Source of the DNA: Bacillota bacterium
GTDB taxonomy: Bacteria > Bacillota > Clostridia > Acetivibrionales > DSM-1351
Direction: 5' to 3'
Assembly: GCA_023416275.1 (NCBI GenBank)
Contig: JAEZIB010000111.1
Location: forward strand, 1 to 64,000
DNA: 64,000 nt
Within the stretch, counting starts at the first letter, position 1. Each line of letters opens with the position of its first letter. This document shows, piece by piece, positions 61,656-64,000 of the stretch. A program made the translations under genes and the position numbers. The notes beneath the pieces are model-generated. The model made no database searches. It worked only from the letters and a program-made list of their open reading frames with translations, and was not told the origin of the DNA.

Positions 61656-62310
61656 AAGATGCAGGGTTAATGTTGGAGAGGATACTGATATTTGCCCATT
61701 GTGCAGAACGGTTTTAACTGATATAAGTGGAGATAGCATTGATAGAACATATCCTGCTATAGAAGTTAATTCTCATAAATACAATATTATAAAAAGATTA
61801 TTTTTATTTGTATCAATACTATCTGCGGTTGCTTCAATCATTACAAATTATTTAACATATAATGGTGTAATATGGTCAGCTATTACTATATCAGCCATAG
61901 TATATTTTTGGGTAATAATGAGCTATTCTATTAGGCGAAATAGAAATATTGCTTCGCATATACTAATACAGGTAATATGTGTATCTATTCTTACAGTGGT
62001 AATGGACAATTCCATTGGATATAGTGGATGGTCGGTGAATAATGTTATACCAGAAATCATGATATTAGCTAATGTGGCAGTATTAATTTTAGTGTTTCTA
62101 AATCGTATGTATTGGCATACTTATGTAATAAACCAGATTGTAATTGCTATATGTGGACTAATACCAGGTGTTCTTTGGCTTTGTGGACTTATTACAGTTC
62201 CTATACCAACATTAATAGCCACTGCGACTTCATTTTTAGTACTAGTTATAATGATAATCTTTGGAGATAAAACAATTAAGAGTGAGCTTAAAAGAAGATT
62301 TCATTTTTAA
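61642..62310 (+). CDS. DUF6320-type membrane protein with N-terminal zinc ribbon
   Basis: The 222-residue protein begins with CKRCRVNVGEDTDICPLC, a four-cysteine ribbon, followed by six hydrophobic segments between residues ~50 and 210 and a basic tail. From memory, this family (DUF6320) is regularly encoded next to alcohol acetyltransferase-like genes in Clostridia. The overlap with the upstream acyltransferase gene supports joint function, perhaps membrane-linked acylation. ATG 61642 or an in-frame ATG 12 bases earlier could be the start. Confidence 0.75.
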   Translation: MKTCKRCRVNVGEDTDICPLCRTVLTDISGDSIDRTYPAIEVNSHKYNIIKRLFLFVSILSAVASIITNYLTYNGVIWSAITISAIVYFWVIMSYSIRRNRNIASHILIQVICVSILTVVMDNSIGYSGWSVNNVIPEIMILANVAVLILVFLNRMYWHTYVINQIVIAICGLIPGVLWLCGLITVPIPTLIATATSFLVLVIMIIFGDKTIKSELKRRFHF

Positions 62311-62381
62311 GCCTCTGCTAAGCTGAGGTCATCATCCGATAGTTTTACTATAATTTTGCGCTGAAAGTCGGTGTGGGAGGT

Positions 62382-62620
62382 AAGTGTGAAAAATGCGAAG
62401 TTTACATCTCGTGCATTCATCGTTATCTTCGCATATAAATAAGCTGTAAGCAGGTTTTTGTGAATTTGAGCAATCAAGCAATAACTATACACTTTTTAAT
62501 TACTATTTGTGTGGCTGGAGGTACAAGTTGAATGGAGGTTTAGCTTGAAAAACTCGAAAATAAAGTTTGTACAAACATGGTGCGTTTTCGAGTCGCAAAA
62601 ACCACAAGTATTTTTTGAGG
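62382..62620 (+). repeat. Two-hairpin repeat element, two modules
   Basis: The first module has ATGCGAAG (62393) and CTTCGCAT (62427) around a loop nearly identical to the one at 3434, then AAGCTGTAAGCAGGTTTTTG. The second has ACTCGAAAA (62552) and TTTTCGAGT (62585) around GTACAAACATGGTGC, then AAACCACAAGTATTTTTT. Both terminator-like hairpins are decayed relative to the 3489 and 32100 copies. Confidence 0.65.
62411..62549 (+). repeat. 139-bp direct repeat, upstream copy
   Basis: It begins GTGCATTCATCGTTATCTTC and ends GAATGGAGGTTTAGCTTGAA. It is nearly identical to 62631-62769, with a 220-bp period. It differs at a handful of positions, for example ACAAGTTG against ACCAGCAG. Confidence 0.9.
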
Positions 62621-62630
62621 GTGTGTTTTG

Positions 62631-62769
62631 GTGCATTCATCGTTATCTTCGCATATAAATAAGCTGTAAGCAGGTTTTTGTGAATTTGAGCAATCAAGCA
62701 ATAAATATACATTTTTTAATTACTATTTGTGTGGCTGGAGGTACCAGCAGAATGGAGGTTTAGCTTGAA
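62631..62769 (+). repeat. 139-bp direct repeat, downstream copy carrying the dehydrogenase start
   Basis: This copy of the 62411 repeat ends with GGAGGTTTAGCTTGAA, in which GGAGG is the ribosome binding site and TTG (62765) the start codon of the 2-hydroxyacid dehydrogenase. Confidence 0.9.
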
Positions 62770-63724
62770 GATAGTGGTTTTAGATGGATACACTTTAAAT
62801 CCCGGTGATTTGTCATGGGATGGAATTAGGAGGCTTGGAGAAGTAGTTGTATATGATAGAACTGCTGCTGAGAAAACAATTGAGCGAATTGGTGATGCTG
62901 ACATAATATTGACAAATAAGGTTATGCTAACAAGAGAAATATTGATGCAAACACCTTCAGTCAAATATATAGGTGTAATTGCAACTGGGTATAATGTTGT
63001 TGATGTAGAAACAGCTAAAGAACTTGGGATAATAGTGACAAATGTTCCTGCCTACAGCACGGCTTCAGTTGCACAGCTGGTTTTCGCATTTATCCTTGAG
63101 CTATGTCATCATGTAGGTGAGCATAACAGAGAAGTTCATAACGGTGCATGGACAAGCAGTATAGACTTCTCTTTTTGGAATTACCCGTTAATAGAGCTTG
63201 CAGGCAAAACACTTGGTATTATAGGATTTGGGGCTATTGGCCAAGCTACAGCAAATATTGCAGCAGCATTTGGTATGAATGTTTTATTTTATAGTAGAAC
63301 AAGAAAGCCTAAACTTGAAACCAATGGAATACGGTTTGCTGAGCTAGAAGACGTACTTAGCAAGTCAGATTTTATTAGCTTGCACTGTCCATTGACTAAT
63401 GAGACGAAGGCATTAATAAATAAAGAGAAAATTGCAAAAATGAAGGACGGTGCATTTCTTATTAATACATCGAGAGGTGATGTATTAGTGGAACAAGATG
63501 TTGCAGAGGCGCTAAACAGTGGCAAGCTGGCAGGAGTTGGAGTGGATGTAGTTTCTGCTGAGCCAATAAAGCAAGATAATCCATTGCTAAAAGCTAAGAA
63601 TTGCATTATAACACCACATTTTGCTTGGGCAGCAAAGGAGTCAAGATCTCGGTTAATGGATACTCTGATTAATAATATACAGGCTTTTTTAGATAATAAC
63701 CCGATTAATGTTGTAAACATGTGA
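62765..63724 (+). CDS. D-isomer-specific 2-hydroxyacid dehydrogenase
   Basis: The 319-residue enzyme reduces a 2-keto acid with NAD(P)H (glycerate or hydroxypyruvate reductase-like). It shows ATGYNVVDVETAKELGI, VPAYSTASVAQLVFA, the Rossmann loop LGIIGFGAIGQATANIA, HCPLTNETKALIN, the catalytic Arg in NTSRGDVLVEQD, the Glu in VVSAEPI and the His in TPHFAWA. TTG 62765 follows GGAGG by 6 bases and gives the family N-terminus; an upstream ATG at 62729 only extends into the repeat. It may be co-expressed with the acyltransferase pair or stand alone. Confidence 0.92.
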   Translation: MKIVVLDGYTLNPGDLSWDGIRRLGEVVVYDRTAAEKTIERIGDADIILTNKVMLTREILMQTPSVKYIGVIATGYNVVDVETAKELGIIVTNVPAYSTASVAQLVFAFILELCHHVGEHNREVHNGAWTSSIDFSFWNYPLIELAGKTLGIIGFGAIGQATANIAAAFGMNVLFYSRTRKPKLETNGIRFAELEDVLSKSDFISLHCPLTNETKALINKEKIAKMKDGAFLINTSRGDVLVEQDVAEALNSGKLAGVGVDVVSAEPIKQDNPLLKAKNCIITPHFAWAAKESRSRLMDTLINNIQAFLDNNPINVVNM

Positions 63725-64000
63725 TGTTTGTTTAATTAATAATCATTTAGCTTTGTATATAAAGTTATAAAATATAAAATGGATTTAAAGGTAATGCTAG
63801 TAATTTAACATAATATGAATAAAAAAGAAGTAAATTGAGAATATTTAATAATAACCATAATAAATGGTTGATTTAGAGGCATAGTATTGATTGAAATTGT
63901 CCTGCAAAAAGTATATACTAACTTAGCTGTCGAGAGATTCAATGCAGTGCATTATTTATATTATTTGAGTTTTAAACAACTTAAAATAAAAAATAAAAAA
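63725..64000. other. Terminal AT-rich stretch, nothing distinctive
   Basis: No gene, terminator or repeat recognised up to the window end. Confidence 0.4.

Noticed and set aside
62307..62712. Two minus-strand small frames with nearly the same protein start
   Set aside because: They lie entirely in the 139-bp direct repeat and arise from its duplication; no ribosome binding site or domain.

Overview
The window looks like the chromosome of a low-GC, spore-forming, motile anaerobe of the Clostridia (Bacillota). The grounds are strong AT bias, GGAGG-type ribosome binding sites with frequent GTG and TTG starts, a T-box leader, a probable pan-motif leader, spore coat-type proteins (SPOCS domain, CotE-like, YheC/D), a collagen-like protein typical of spore surfaces, and two chemoreceptors. 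No rRNA, tRNA, prophage, insertion sequence transposase or CRISPR array was seen. Species cannot be named from the sequence alone.

Layout. (1) 1-9.2 kb: a collagen-like surface protein (minus strand, cut by the window edge) divergent from a glycan locus: a glycosyltransferase-methyltransferase fusion, a GT2 enzyme, an FkbM-type methyltransferase and three nucleotide-sugar enzymes of the UDP-L-FucNAc/QuiNAc type. (2) 9.9-24.7 kb: a biosynthetic cluster with two divergent KASIII-like proteins, a free ACP, an AMP-forming acyl ligase, a ~2860-residue KS-AT-KS-ACP-ACP-ACP-(ACP-like)-KR-DH synthase resembling PUFA/enediyne-type iterative PKSs, an Sfp-type phosphopantetheinyl transferase and an alpha/beta hydrolase. 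This is the best candidate for an undescribed system. (3) 25-29 kb: a chemoreceptor, then a minus-strand pair, GT2 plus a BtrH-like protein. (4) 29.7-35.6 kb: the pantothenate/CoA block coaBC, coaX, panG-panB-panC-panD. (5) 35.7-39.6 kb: a secreted 14-repeat RCC1 protein, tadA and a thioredoxin-like protein. (6) 40-47.5 kb: T-box, ilvB-ilvN-ilvC-leuA and cimA. (7) 47.5-55.7 kb: two small conserved proteins, a dCache chemoreceptor and xylB-xylR-xylA. (8) 56-63.7 kb: spore coat-type genes, an ATP-grasp YheC/D protein with an Asp/Glu racemase, an alcohol acetyltransferase-like enzyme with a DUF6320-type partner, and a D-2-hydroxyacid dehydrogenase.

The blocks connect metabolically. ilvB/ilvC lead towards 2-ketoisovalerate, the PanB substrate; pan and coa genes give CoA, the phosphopantetheine donor used by the PPTase on carrier proteins of the PKS cluster.

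Intergenic DNA is unusually rich in small palindromic repeats. I distinguish at least four families: a MITE-like family with CTCAACTTTC ends in several nested sizes, a long-loop-hairpin plus terminator-like element, a ~143-bp structured element, and an ~80-bp element with GTCAATTAC ends. Two of them touch gene starts: one creates a false N-terminal extension on a glycosyltransferase, another supplies the ribosome binding site and TTG start of the dehydrogenase. All family assignments come from reading motifs by eye; no database search or folding program was run.
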